From assembly GCA_036924085.1 (NCBI GenBank), contig JAVGWX010000025.1:24508752-24572751 (forward strand): DNA of 64,000 bases, in the 5' to 3' direction. The notes beneath the pieces were generated by a model. It searched no databases and was not told the origin of the DNA. It was given only the letters and a program-made list of their open reading frames with translations. Within the stretch, counting starts at the first letter, position 1. The number at the start of each line of letters is the position of its first letter. Source of the stretch: Ariolimax columbianus. Lineage: Eukaryota; Mollusca; Gastropoda; Stylommatophora; Arionidae. The translations under genes and the position numbers were made by a program. Below, one piece after another: positions 27,490 through 41,749 of the stretch.

Positions 27490-30400
27490 ATGATAAAAAA
27501 TGTCAAGGAATGCTTGGGCATAACTCTGGAGCAGGCTGGAGATTTGACAAGAGAGTCAGACCAAGAAGACGATGATACGAAATGTCAAGCAATGCTTTGG
27601 CCTGCCTCTGGAGCAGGCTGGAGATTTGACAAGAGATTCAGACCAAGAAGACGATGATAAAAAATGTAAGGAATGCTTTGGCATGACTCTGGAGCAGGCT
27701 GAAGATGTGACAAGAGAGTCAGACAAAGAAGATGATGATAAAAAATGTCCAAGAATGCTTGGGCATGACTTTGGAGCAGGCTGGAGATTTGACAAGAGTC
27801 AGACCAAGAAGACGATGATAAAAACTTTCAAGGAATGCTTGGGCATGACTCTGAAGCAGGCTGGAGATTTGACAAGAGAGTCAGACCAAGAAGACCATGA
27901 TACAAAATGTCAAGGAATGCTTGGACATGACTCTGGAGCAGGCTGGAGATTTGACAAGAGAGTCAGACCAAGAAGACGATTATAAAAATGTCAAGCAATC
28001 CTTGGGCATGACTCTGGAGCAGGCTGGAGATTTGACAAGAGAGTCAGACCAAGAAGACGATGATAAAAAATGTAAGGAATGCTTGGGCAGGACTCTTGAG
28101 CAGGCTGGAGATTTGACAAGAGAGTCAGACCAAGAAGACGATGATACAAAATGTCAAGGAATGCTTTCGTGTTACTCTGGAGCAGGCTGGAGTATTGACA
28201 AGAGAGTCAGACCAAAAAGACCATGATAGAAAATGTCAAGGAATGCTTGGACATGACTCTGGAGCAGGCTTGAGATTTGACAAGAGAGTCAGACCAAGAA
28301 GACCATTATAAAAAATGTTCATCAATGCTTGGGCATGACTCTGGAGCAGGCTGGAGATTTGTCAAGAGAGTCAGACCAAGAAGACGATGATAAAAAATGT
28401 CAGGAAATGCTTGGGCATGACTCTGGAGCAGGCTGGAGATTTGACAAGAGAGTCAGACCAAGAAGACGATGATAAAAAATGTAAGGAATGCTTGGGCATG
28501 ACTCTGGAGCAGGCTGGAGATTTGACAAGAGAGTCAGACCAAGAAGACGAAGATAAAAAATATCAAGGAATGCTTGGGCATGACTCTGGATCAGGCTGGA
28601 GATTTGACAAGAGAGTCAGACCAAGAAGACGATGATAAAAAATGTCAAGGAATGCTTTTGTGTTACTCTGGAGCAGGCTGAAGATTTGACAAGAGAGTCA
28701 GACCAAGAAGACGATGATAAAAAATGTCAAGGAATGCTTGGACATGACTCTGGAGCAGGCTTGAGATTTGATAAGAGAGTCAGACCAAGAAGACGATGAT
28801 AAAAAATGTAAGGAATGCTTGGGCATGACTCTGGAGCAGGCTGTAGATTTGACAAGAGAATCAGACCAAGAAGACGATGATAAAAAATGTCCAGGAATGC
28901 TTGGACATGACTCTGGAGCAGGCTGGAGATTTGACAAGAGAATCAGACCAAGAAGACGATGATACAAAATGTAAGGAATGCTTGGGCATGACTCTGGAGC
29001 AGGCTGAAGATGTGACAAGAGAATCAGACCAAGAAGACGATGATAAAAAATGTCCAGGAATGCTTGGACATGACTCTGGAGCAGGCTGAAGATGTGACTA
29101 GAGAGTCAGACGAAGAAGCCGATGATAAAAAATGTCCCGGAATGCTTGGGCATGACTCTTGAGCAGGCTGGAGATTTGACAAGAGAGTCAGACCAAGAAG
29201 ACGATGATAAAAAATGTAAGGAATGCTTGGGCATGACTCTGGAGCAGGCTGAAGATTTGACAAGAGAATCAGACCAAGAAGACGATGATAAAAAATGTCC
29301 AGGAATGCTTCGACATGACGCTGGAGCAGGCTGGAGTTTGACAAGAGAGTCAGACCTTGAAGACGATGATCAAAAATGTAAGGAATGCTTGGGCATGACT
29401 CTGAAGCAGGCTGAAGATGTGACAAGAGAGTCAGACCAAGAAGACGATGATACAAAATGTCAAGGAATGCTTGTACATGACTCTGGAGCAGGCTTGAGAT
29501 TTGACAAGAGAGTCAGACCAAGAAGACCATTATAAAAAATGTTCATCAATGCTTGGGCATGACTCTGGAGCAGGCTGGAGATTTGACAAGAGAGTCAGAC
29601 CAAGAAGACGATGATAAAAAATGTCAAGGAATGCTTGGGCATAACTCTGGAGCAGGCTGGAGATTTGACAAGAGAGTCAGACCAAGAAGACGATGATACG
29701 AAATGTCAAGCAATGCTTTGGCCTGCCTCTGGAGCAGGCTGGAGATTTGACAAGAGATTCAGACCAAGAAGACGATGATAAAAAATGTAAGGAATGCTTT
29801 GGCATGACTCTGGAGCAGGCTGAAGATGTGACAAGAGAGTCAGACAAAGAAGATGATGATAAAAAATGTCCAAGAATGCTTGGGCATGACTTTGGAGCAG
29901 GCTGGAGATTTGACAAGAGTCAGACCAAGAAGACGATGATAAAAACTTTCAAAGAATGCTTGGGCATGACTCTGAAGCAGGCTGGAGATTTGACAAGAGA
30001 GTCAGACCAAGAAGACCATGATACAAAATGTCAAGGAATGCTTGGACATGACTCTGGAGCAGGCTGGAGATTTGACAAGAGAGTCAGACCAAGAAGACGA
30101 TTATAAAAATGTCAAGCAATCCTTGGGCATGACTCTGGAGCAGGCTGGAGATTTGACAAGAGAGTCAGACCAAGAAGACGATGATAAAAAATGTAAGGAA
30201 TGCTTGGGCAGGACTCTTGAGCAGGCTGGAGATTTGACAAGAGAGTCAGACCAAGAAGACGATGATACAAAATGTCAAGGAATGCTTTCGTGTTACTCTG
30301 GAGCAGGCTGGAGTATTGACAAGAGAGTCAGACCAAAAAGACCATGATAGAAAATGTCAAGGAATGCTTGGACATGACTCTGGAGCAGGCTTGAGATTTG

Positions 30401-31730
30401 ACAAGAGAGTCAGACCAAGAAGACCATTATAAAAAATGTTCATCAATGCTTGGGCATGACTCTGGAGCAGGCTGGAGATTTGTCAAGAGAGTCAGACCAA
30501 GAAGACGATGATAAAAAATGTCAGGAAATGCTTGGGCATGACTCTGGAGCAGGCTGGAGATTTGACAAGAGAGTCAGACCAAGAAGACGATGATAAAAAA
30601 TGTAAGGAATGCTTGGGCATGACTCTGGAGCAGGCTGGAGATTTGACAAGAGAGTCAGACCAAGAAGACGAAGATAAAAAATATCAAGGAATGCTTGGGC
30701 ATGACTCTGGATCAGGCTGGAGATTTGACAAGAGAGTCAGACCAAGAAGACGATGATAAAAAATGTCAAGGAATGCTTTTGTGTTACTCTGGAGCAGGCT
30801 GAAGATTTGACAAGAGAGTCAGACCAAGAAGACGATGATAAAAAATGTCAAGGAATGCTTGGACATGACTCTGGAGCAGGCTTGAGATTTGATAAGAGAG
30901 TCAGACCAAGAAGACGATGATAAAAAATGTAAGGAATGCTTGGGCATGACTCTGGAGCAGGCTGTAGATTTGACAAGAGAATCAGACCAAGAAGACGATG
31001 ATAAAAAATGTCCAGGAATGCTTGGACATGACTCTGGAGCAGGCTGGAGATTTGACAAGAGAATCAGACCAAGAAGACGATGATACAAAATGTAAGGAAT
31101 GCTTGGGCATGACTCTGGAGCAGGCTGAAGATGTGACAAGAGAATCAGACCAAGAAGACGATGATAAAAAATGTCCAGGAATGCTTGGACATGACTCTGG
31201 AGCAGGCTGAAGATGTGACTAGAGAGTCAGACGAAGAAGCCGATGATAAAAAATGTCCCGGAATGCTTGGGCATGACTCTTGAGCAGGCTGGAGATTTGA
31301 CAAGAGAGTCAGACCAAGAAGACGATGATAAAAAATGTAAGGAATGCTTGGGCATGACTCTGGAGCAGGCTGAAGATTTGACAAGAGAATCAGACCAAGA
31401 AGACGATGATAAAAAATGTCCAGGAATGCTTCGACATGACGCTGGAGCAGGCTGGAGTTTGACAAGAGAGTCAGACCTTGAAGACGATGATCAAAAATGT
31501 AAGGAATGCTTGGGCATGACTCTGAAGCAGGCTGAAGATGTGACAAGAGAGTCAGACCAAGAAGACGATGATACAAAATGTCAAGGAATGCTTGTACATG
31601 ACTCTGGAGCAGGCTTGAGATTTGACAAGAGAGTCAGACCAAGAAGACCATTATAAAAAATGTTCATCAATGCTTGGGCATGACTCTGGAGCAGGCTGGA
31701 GATTTGACAAGAGAGTCAGACCAAGAAGAC
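27490..31730 (+). repeat. HOR block 5: two tandem copies of 2121 bp
   Basis: Copy 1 is about 27490-29610 and copy 2 about 29611-31730, a spacing of 26 monomers. Nine marker positions (27556/29677, 27897/30018, 28387/30508, 28768/30889, 29122/31243 and others) share exactly the same offset, and the compared translations are identical. Private variants such as GGCCTGCCTCTGG and GTCAGACCAAAAAGACC occur in both copies, indicating very recent duplication. Confidence 0.86.
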
Positions 31731-32139
31731 GATGATACAAAATGTCAAGGAATGCTTTCGTGTTACTCTGGAGCAGGCTGGAGTATTGACAAGAGAGTCA
31801 GACCAAGAAGACCATGATAGAAAATGTCAAGGAATGCTTGGACATGACTCTGGAGCAGGCTTGAGATTTGACAAGAGAGTCAGACCAAGAAGACCATTAT
31901 AAAAAATGTTCATCAATGCTTGGGCATGACTCTGGAGCAGGCTGGAGATTTGTCAAGAGAGTCAGACCAAGAAGACGATGATAAAAAATGTAAGGAATGC
32001 TTGGGCATGACTCTGGAGCAGGCTGGAGATTTGACAAGAGAGTCAGACCAAGAAGACGATGATAAAAAATGTAAGGAATGCTTGGGCATGACTCTGGAGC
32101 AGGCTGGAGATTTGACAAGAGAGTCAGACCAAGAAGACG

Positions 32140-35100
32140 AAGATAAAAAATATCAAGGAATGCTTGGGCATGACTCTGGATCAGGCTGGAGATTTGACAA
32201 GAGAGTCAGACCAAGAAGACGATGATAAAAAATGTCAAGGAATGCTTTTGTGTTACTCTGGAGCAGGCTGAAGATTTGACAAGAGAGTCAGACCAAGAAG
32301 ACGATGATAAAAAATGTCAAGGAATGCTTGGACATGACTCTGGAGCAGGCTTGAGATTTGATAAGAGAGTCAGACCAAGAAGACGATGATAAAAAATGTA
32401 AGGAATGCTTGGGCATGACTCTGGAGGAGGCTGAAGATTTGACAAGAGAATCAGACCAAGAAGACGATGATAAAAAATGTCCAGGAATGCTTGGACATGA
32501 CTCTGGAGCAGGCTGGAGATTTGACAAGAGAATCAGACCAAGAAGACGATGATACAAAATGTAAGGAATGCTTGGGCATGACTCTGGAGCAGGCTGAAGA
32601 TGTGACAAGAGAATCAGACCAAGAAGACGATGATAAAAAATGTCCAGGAATGCTTGGGCATGACTCTGGAGCAGGCTGGAGATTTGACAAGAGAGTCAGA
32701 CCGAGAAGACGATGATAAAAAATGTAAGGAATGCTTGGGCATGACTCTGGAGCAGGCTGAAGATTTGACAAGAGAATCAGACCAAGAAGACGATGATAAA
32801 AAATGTCCAGGAATGCTTCGACATGACGCTGGAGCAGGCTGGAGTTTGACAAGAGAGTCAGACCTTGAAGACGATGATCAAAAATGTAAGGAATGCTTGG
32901 GCATGACTCTGAAGCAGGCTGAAGATGTGACAAGAGAGTCAGACCAAGAAGACGATGATACAAAATGTCAAGGAATGCTTGTACATGACTCTGGAGCAGG
33001 CTGGAGATTTGACAAGAGAGTCAGACCAAGAAGACGATGATAAAAAATGTCAAGGAATGCTTTTGTGTTACTCTGGAGCAGGCTGGAGATGTGACAAGAG
33101 AGTCAGACAAAGAAGATGATGATAAAAAATGTCCAAGAATGCTTGGGCATGACTCTTGAGCAGGCTGGAGATTTTATAAGAGTCAGACCAAGAATACGAT
33201 GATAAAAACTTTCAAGGAATGCTTGGGCATGACTCTGGAGCAGGCTGGAGATTTGACAAGAGAGTCAGACCAAGAAGACCATGATACAAAATGTCAAGGA
33301 ATGCTTGGACATGACTCTGGAGCAGACTGGAGATTTGACAAGAGAGTCAGACCAAGAAGACGATGATAAAAAATGTCAAGCAATGCTTGGGCATGACTCT
33401 GGAGCAGGCTGGAGATTTGAAAAGAGAGTCAGACCAAGAAGACCGTGATAAAAAATGTCAAGGAATGCTTGGACATGACTGTAGAGCAGGCTTGAGATTT
33501 GACAAGAGAGTCAGACCAAGAAGACGATTATAAAAAATGTCAAGCAATGCTTGGGCATGATTCTGGAGCAGGCTGGAGATTTGACAAGAGAGTCAGACCA
33601 AGAAGACGATGATAGAAAATGTCAAGGAATGCTTGGGCATGACTCTGGAGCAGGCTGGAGATTTGACAAGAGAGTCAGACCAAGAAGACGATGATAAAAA
33701 ATGTCAAGGAATGCTTTCGTGTTACTCTGGAGCAGGCTGGAGATCTGACACGAGAGTCAGACCAAGAAAACCATGATAAAAAATGTCAAGGAATGCTTGG
33801 ACATGACTCTGGAGCAGGCTGGAGATTTGACAAGAGAGTCAGACCAAGAAGACGATGATAAAAAATGTCAAGGAATGCTTTCGTGTTACTCTAGAGCAGG
33901 CTGGAGATCTGACACGAGAGTCAGACCAAGAAAACCATGATAAAAAATGTCAAGGAATGCTTGGACATGACTCTGGAGCAGACTGGAGATTTGACAAGAG
34001 AGTCAGACCAAGAAGACGATGATAAAAAATGTCAAGCAATGCTTGGGCATGACTCTGGAGCAGGCTGGAGATTTGACAAGAGAGTCAGACCAAGAAGACG
34101 ATGATAAAAAATGTCAAGGAATGCTTGGGCATCACTCTGGTGCAGGCTGGAGATGTGACAAGAGAGTCAGACTAAGAAGACCATGATAAAAAATGTCAAG
34201 GAATGCTTGGACTTGACTCTGGAACAGGCTGGAGATTTGACAAGAGAGTCAGACCAAGAAGACGATGATACGAAATGCCAAGCAATGCTTTGGCCTGACT
34301 CTGGAGCAGGCTGGAGATTTGACAAGAGATTCAGACCAAGAAGACAATGATAAAAAATGTAAGGAATGCTTTGGCATGACTCTGGAGCAGGCTGAAGATG
34401 TGACAAGAGAGTCAGACAAAGAAGATGATGATAAAAAATGTCCAAGAATGCTTGGGCATGACTCTTGAGCAGGCTGGAGATTTTATAAGAGTCAGACCAA
34501 GAATACGATAATAAAAACTTTCAAGGAATGCTTGGGCATGACTCTGGAGCAGGCTGGAGATTTGACAAGAGAGTCAGACCAAGAAGACCATGATACAAAA
34601 TGTCAAGGAATGCTTGGACATGACTCTGGAGCAGGCTGGAGATTTGACAAGAGAGTCAGACCAAGAAGACGATTATAAAAATGTCAAGCAATCCTTGGGC
34701 ATGACTCTGGAGCAGGCTGGAGATTTGACAAGAGAGTCAGACCAAGAAGACGATGATAAAAAATGTAAGGAATGCTTGGGCAGGACTCTTTAGCAGGCTG
34801 GAGATTTGACAAGAGAGTCAGACCAAGAAGACGATGATAAAAAATTTCATGCAATGCTTGGGCATGACTCTGGAGCAGGCTGGAGATTTGACAAGAGAGT
34901 CAGACCAAGAAGACGATGATACAAAATGTCAAGGAATGCTTTCGTGTTTTTCTGGAGCAGGCTGGAGATTTGACAAGAGAGTCAGACCAAGAAGACCATG
35001 ATAGCAAATGTCAAGGAATGCTTGGACATGACTCTGGAGCAGGCTTGAGATTTGACAAGAGAGTCAGACCAAGAAGACCATTATAAAAAATGTCATCAAT

Positions 35101-38100
35101 GCTTGGGCATGACTCTGGAGCAGGCTGGAGATTTGACAAGAGAGTCAGACCAAGAAGACGATGATAAAAAATGTCAAGAAATGCTTGGGCATGACTCTGG
35201 AGCAGGCTGGAGATTTGACAAGAGAGTCAGACCAAGAAGACGATGATAAAAAATGTAAGGAATGCTTGGGCATGACTCTGGAGCAGGCTGGAGATTTGAC
35301 AAGAGAGTCAGACCAAGAAGACGAAGATAAAAAATGTCAAGGAATGCTTGGGCATGACTCTGGAGCAGGCTGGAGATTTGACAAGAGAGTCAGACCAAGA
35401 AGACGATGATAAAAAATGTCAAGGAATGCTTTCGTGTTACTCTGGAGAAGGCTGAAGATTTGACAAGAGAGTCAGACCAAGAAGACGATGATAAAAAATG
35501 TAAGGAATGCTTGGGCATGACTCTGGAGCAGGCTGGAGATTTGACAAGAGAGTCAGACCAAGAAGACGAAGATAAAAAATGTCAAGGAATGCTTGGGCAT
35601 GACTCTGGAGCAGGCTGGAGATTTGACAAGAGAGTCAGACCAAGAAGACGAAGATAAAAAATATCAAGGAATGCTTGGGCATGACTCTGGATCAGGCTGG
35701 AGATTTGACAAGAGAGTCAGACCAAGAAGACGATGATAAAAAATGTCAAGGAATGCTTTTGTGTTACTCTGGAGCAGGCTGAAGATTTGACAAGAGAGTC
35801 AGACCAAGAAGACGATGATAAAAAATGTCAAGGAATGCTTGGACATGACTCTGGAGCAGGCTTGAGATTTGATAAGAGAGTCAGACCAAGAAGACGATGA
35901 TAAAAAATGTAAGGAATGCTTGGGCATGACTCTGGAGGAGGCTGAAGATTTGACAAGAGAATCAGACCAAGAAGACGATGATAAAAAATGTCCAGGAATG
36001 CTTGGACATGACTCTGGAGCAGGCTGGAGATTTGACAAGAGAATCAGACCAAGAAGACGATGATACAAAATGTAAGGAATGCTTGGGCATGACTCTGGAG
36101 CAGGCTGAAGATGTGACAAGAGAATCAGACCAAGAAGACGATGATAAAAAATGTCCAGGAATGCTTGGGCATGACTCTGGAGCAGGCTGGAGATTTGACA
36201 AGAGAGTCAGACCGAGAAGACGATGATAAAAAATGTAAGGAATGCTTGGGCATGACTCTGGAGCAGGCTGAAGATTTGACAAGAGAATCAGACCAAGAAG
36301 ACGATGATAAAAAATGTCCAGGAATGCTTCGACATGACGCTGGAGCAGGCTGGAGTTTGACAAGAGAGTCAGACCTTGAAGACGATGATCAAAAATGTAA
36401 GGAATGCTTGGGCATGACTCTGAAGCAGGCTGAAGATGTGACAAGAGCGTCAGACCAAGAAGACGATGATACAAAATGTCAAGGAATGCTTGTACATGAC
36501 TCTGGAGCAGGCTGGAGATTTGACAAGAGAGTCAGACCAAGAAGACGATGATAAAAAATGTCAAGGAATGCTTTTGTGTTACTCTGGAGCAGGCTGGAGA
36601 TTTAACAAGAGAGTCAGACCAAGAAGACGATTATAAAAAATGTCAAGGAATGCTTTCGTGTTACTCTGGAGCAGGCTGGAGATTTTACAAGAGAGTCAGA
36701 CCAAGAAGACCATGATAAAAAATGTCAAGGAATGCTTGGACATGACTGTAGAGCAGGCTTGAGATTTGACAAGAGAGTCAGACCAAGAAGACGATTATAA
36801 AAAATGTCAAGCAATGCTTGGGCATGACTCTGGAGCAGGCTGGAGATTTGACAAGAGAGTCAGACCAAGAAGACGATGATAAAAAATGTCAAGGAATGCT
36901 TGGGCATGACTCTGGAGCAGGCTGGAGATTTGACAAGAGAGTCAGACCAAGAAGACGATGATAAAAAATGTCAAGGAATGCTTTCGTGTTACTCTGGAGC
37001 AGGCTGGAGATCTGACACGAGAGTCAGACCAAGAAAACCATGATAAAAAATGTCAAGGAATGCTTGGACATGACTCTGGAGCAGGCTGGAGATTTGACAA
37101 GAGAGTCAGACCAAGAAGACGATGATAAAAAATGTCAAGGAATGCTTTCGTGTTACTCTGGAGCAGGCTGGAGATCTGACACGAGAGTCAGACCAAGAAA
37201 ACCATAATAAAAAATGTCAAGGAATGCTTGGACATGACTCTGGAGCAGACTGGAGATTTGACAAGAGAGTCAGACCAAGAAGACGATGATAAAAAATGTC
37301 AAGCAATGCTTGGGCATGACTCTGGAGCAGGCTGGAGATTTGACAAGAGAGTCAGACCAAGAAGACGATGATAAAAAATGTCAAGGAATGCTTGGGCATC
37401 ACTCTGGTGCAGGCTGGAGATGTGACAAGAGAGTCAGACCAAGAAGACCATGATAAAAAATGTCAAGGAATGCTTGGACTTGACTCTGGAACAGGCTGGA
37501 GATTTGACAAGAGAGTCAGACCAAGAAGACGATGATACGAAATGTCAAGCAATGCTTTGGCCTGACTCTGGAGCAGGCTGGAGATTTGACAAGAGATTCA
37601 GACCAAGAAGACGATGATAAAAAATGTAAGGAATGCTTTAGCATGACTCTGGAGCAGGCTGAAGATGTGACAAGAGAGTCAGACAAAGAAGATGATGATA
37701 AAAAATGTCCAAGAATGCTTGGGCATGACTCTTGAGCAGGCTGGAGATTTTATAAGAGTCAGACCAAGAATACGATGATAAAAACTTTCAAGGAATGCTT
37801 GGGCATGACTCTGGAGCAGGTTGGAGATTTGACAAGAGAGTCAGACCAAGAAGACCATGATACAAAATGTCAAGGAATGCTTGGACATGACTCTGGAGCA
37901 GACTGGAGATTTGACAAGAGAGTCAGACCAAGAAGACGATGATAAAAAATGTCAAGCAATGCTTGGGCATGACTCTGGAGCAGGCTGGAGATTTGAAAAG
38001 AGAGTCAGACCAAGAAGACCGTGATAAAAAATGTCAAGGAATGCTTGGACATGACTGTAGAGCAGGCTTGAGATTTGACAAGAGAGTCAGACCAAGAAGA

Positions 38101-40030
38101 CGATTATAAAAAATGTCAAGCAATGCTTGGGCATGACTCTGGAGCAGGCTGGAGATTTGACAAGAGAGTCAGACCAAGAAGACGATGATAAAAAATGTCA
38201 AGGAATGCTTGGGCATGACTCTGGAGCAGGCTGGAGATTTGACAAGAGAGTCAGACCAAGAAGACGATGATAAAAAATGTCAAGGAATGCTTTCGTGTTA
38301 CTCTGGAGCAGGCTGGAGATCTGACACGAGAGTCAGACCAAGAAAACCATGATAAAAAATGTCAAGGAATGCTTGGACATGACTCTGGAGCAGGCTGGAG
38401 ATTTGACAAGAGAGTCAGACCAAGAAGACGATGATAAAAAATGTCAAGGAATGCTTTCGTGTTACTCTGGAGCAGGCTGGAGATCTGACACGAGAGTCAG
38501 ACCAAGAAAACCATGATAAAAAATGTCAAGGAATGCTTGGACATGACTCTGGAGCAGACTGGAGATTTGACAAGAGAGTCAGACCAAGAAGACGATGATA
38601 AAAAATGTCAAGCAATGCTTGGGCATGACTCTGGAGCAGGCTGGAGATTTGACAAGAGAGTCAGACCAAGAAGACGATGATAAAAAATGTAAGGAATGCT
38701 TGGGCATCACTCTGGTGCAGGCTGGAGATGTGACAAGAGAGTCAGACCAAGAAGACCATGATAAAAAATGTCAAGGAATGCTTGGACTTGACTCTGGAAC
38801 AGGCTGGAGATTTGACAAGAGAGTCAGACCAAGAAGACGATGATACGAAATGCCAAGCAATGCTTTGGCCTGACTCTGGAGCAGGCTGGAGATTTGACAA
38901 GAGATTCAGACCAACAAGACGATGATAAAAAATGTAAGGAATGCTTTGGCATGACTCTGGAGCAGGCTGAAGATGTGACAAGAGAGTCAGACAAAGAAGA
39001 TGATGATAAAAAATGTCCAAGAATGCTTGGGCATGACTCTTGAGCAGGCTGGAGATTTTATAAGAGTCAGACCAAGAATACGATAATAAAAACTTTCAAG
39101 GAATGCTTGGGCATGACTCTGGAGCAGGCTGGAGATTTGACAAGAGAGTCAGACCAAGAAGACCATGATACAAAATGTCAAGGAATGCTTGGACATGACT
39201 CTGGAGCAGGCTGGAGATTTGACAAGAGAGTCAGACCAAGAAGACGATTATAAAAATGTCAAGCAATCCTTGGGCATGACTCTGGAGCAGGCTGGAGATT
39301 TGACAAGAGAGTCAGACCAAGAAGACGATGATAAAAAATGTAAGGAATGCTTGGGCAGGACTCTTTAGCAGGCTGGAGATTTGACAAGAGAGTCAGACCA
39401 AGAAGACGATGATAAAAAATTTCATGCAATGCTTGGGCATGACTCTGGAGCAGGCTGGAGATTTGACAAGAGAGTCAGACCAAGAAGACGATGATACAAA
39501 ATGTCAAGGAATGCTTTCGTGTTTTTCTGGAGCAGGCTGGAGATTTGACAAGAGAGTCAGACCAAGAAGACCATGATAGCAAATGTCAAGGAATGCTTGG
39601 ACATGACTCTGGAGCAGGCTTGAGATTTGACAAGAGAGTCAGACCAAGAAGACCATTATAAAAAATGTCATCAATGCTTGGGCATGACTCTGGAGCAGGC
39701 TGGAGATTTGACAAGAGAGTCAGACCAAGAAGACGATGATAAAAAATGTCAAGAAATGCTTGGGCATGACTCTGGAGCAGGCTGGAGATTTGACAAGAGA
39801 GTCAGACCAAGAAGACGATGATAAAAAATGTAAGGAATGCTTGGGCATGACTCTGGAGCAGGCTGGAGATTTGACAAGAGAGTCAGACCAAGAAGACGAA
39901 GATAAAAAATGTCAAGGAATGCTTGGGCATGACTCTGGAGCAGGCTGGAGATTTGACAAGAGAGTCAGACCAAGAAGACGATGATAAAAAATGTCAAGGA
40001 ATGCTTTCGTGTTACTCTGGAGAAGGCTGA
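32140..40030 (+). repeat. HOR block 6: overlapping 3511- and 4575-bp periodicities
   Basis: Segments at 32288-33040 recur 3511 bp later at 35799-36551. Segments at about 33130-35440 recur 4575 bp later (34167/38742, 34590/39165, 35161/39736). The 4575-bp spacing is 56 monomers and is the longest repeat period visible in the array. Shared private variants include ACCAAGAATACGAT and the GATAGCAAATGTC monomer. Confidence 0.78.
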
Positions 40031-41749
40031 AGATTTGACAAGAGAGTCAGACCAAGAAGACCATGATAAAAAATGTAAGGAATGCTTGGGCATGACTCTG
40101 GAGCAGGCTGAAGATTTGACAAGAGAATCAGACCAAGAAGACGATGATAAAAAATGTCCAGGAATGCTTGGACATGACTCTGGAGCAGGCTGGAGATTTG
40201 ACAAGAGAGTCAGACCAAGAAGACGATGATAAAAAATGTAAGGAATGCTTGGGCATGACTCTGGAGCAGGCTGGAGATGTGACAAGAGAATCAGACCAAG
40301 AAGACGATGATAAAAAATGTCCAGGAATGTTTGGACATGACTCTGGAGCAGGCTGAAGATGTGACTAGAGAGTCAGACGAAGAAGCCGATGATAAAAAAT
40401 GTCCCGGAATGCTTGGGCATGACTCTTGAGCAGGCTGGAGATTTGACAAGACAGTCAGACCAAGAAGACGATTATAAAAAATTTCAAGGAATGCTTGGGC
40501 ATGACTCTAGAGCAGGCTGGAGATTTTACAAGATAGTCAGACCAAGAAGACGATAATAAAAAATGTCAAGGAATGCTTTCGTGTTACTCTGGAGCAGGCT
40601 GGAGATCTGACACGAGAGTCAGACCAAGAAAACCATGATAAAAAATGTCAAGGAATGCTTGGACATGACTCTGGAGCAGACTGGAGATTTGACAAGAGAG
40701 TCAGACCAAGAAGACGATGATAAAAAATGTCAAGCAATGCTTGGGCATGACTCTGGAGCAGGCTGGAGATTTGAAAAGAGAGTCAGACCAAGAAGACGAT
40801 GATAAAAAATGTCAAGGAATGCTTGGGCATCACTCTGGTGCAGGCTGGAGATGTGACAAGAGAGTCAGACCAAGAAGACCATGATAAAAAATGTCAAAGA
40901 ATGCTTGGACTTGACTCTGGAGCAGGCTGGAGATTTGAAAAGAGAGTCAGACCAAGAAGACGATGAAACGAAATGTCAAGCAATGCTTTGGCCTGCCTCT
41001 GGAGCAGGCTGGAGATTTGACAAGAGATTCAGACCAAGAAGACGAAGATAAAAAATGTAAGGAATGCTTTGGCTTGACTCTGGAGCAGGCTGAAGATGTG
41101 ACAAGAGAGTCAGACAAAGAAGATGATGATAAAAAATGTCCAAGAATGCTTGGGCATGACTCTGGAGCAGGCTGGAGATTTTACAAGAGTCAGACCAAGA
41201 AGACGATGATAAAAACTTTCAAGGAATGCTTGGGCATGACTTTGGAGCAGGCTGGAGATTTTACAAGAGAGTCAGACCAAGAAGACCATGATACAAAATG
41301 TCAAGGAATGCTTGGACATGACTCTGGAGCAGGCTGGAGATTTGACAAGAGAGTCAGACCAAGAAGACGATTATAAAAATGTCAAGCAATCCTTGGGCAT
41401 GACTCTGGAGCAGGCTGGAGATTTGACAAGAGAGTCAGACCAAGAAGACGATGATAAAAAATGTAAGGAATGCTTGGGCAGGACTCTTGAGCACGCTGGA
41501 GATTTGACAAGAGAGTCAGACCAAGACGACGATGATAAAAAATTTCATGCAATGCTTGGGCATGACTCTGGAGCAGGCTGGAGATTTGACAAGAGAGTCA
41601 GACCAAGAAGACGATGATACAAAATGTCAAGGAATGCTTTCGTGTTACTCTGGAGCAGGCTGGAGATTTGACAAGAGAGTCAGACCAAGAAGACCATGAT
41701 AGCAAATGTCAAGGAATGCTTGGACATGACTCTGGAGCAGGCTTGAGAT

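Noticed and set aside
26921..27493. 190-codon open frame, the longest in the satellite
   Set aside because: It is a chance run of in-frame satellite units (MTLEQAGDLTRESDQ-type repeats). Neighbouring units are frameshifted, the other strand is open too, and no start context or domain is visible.
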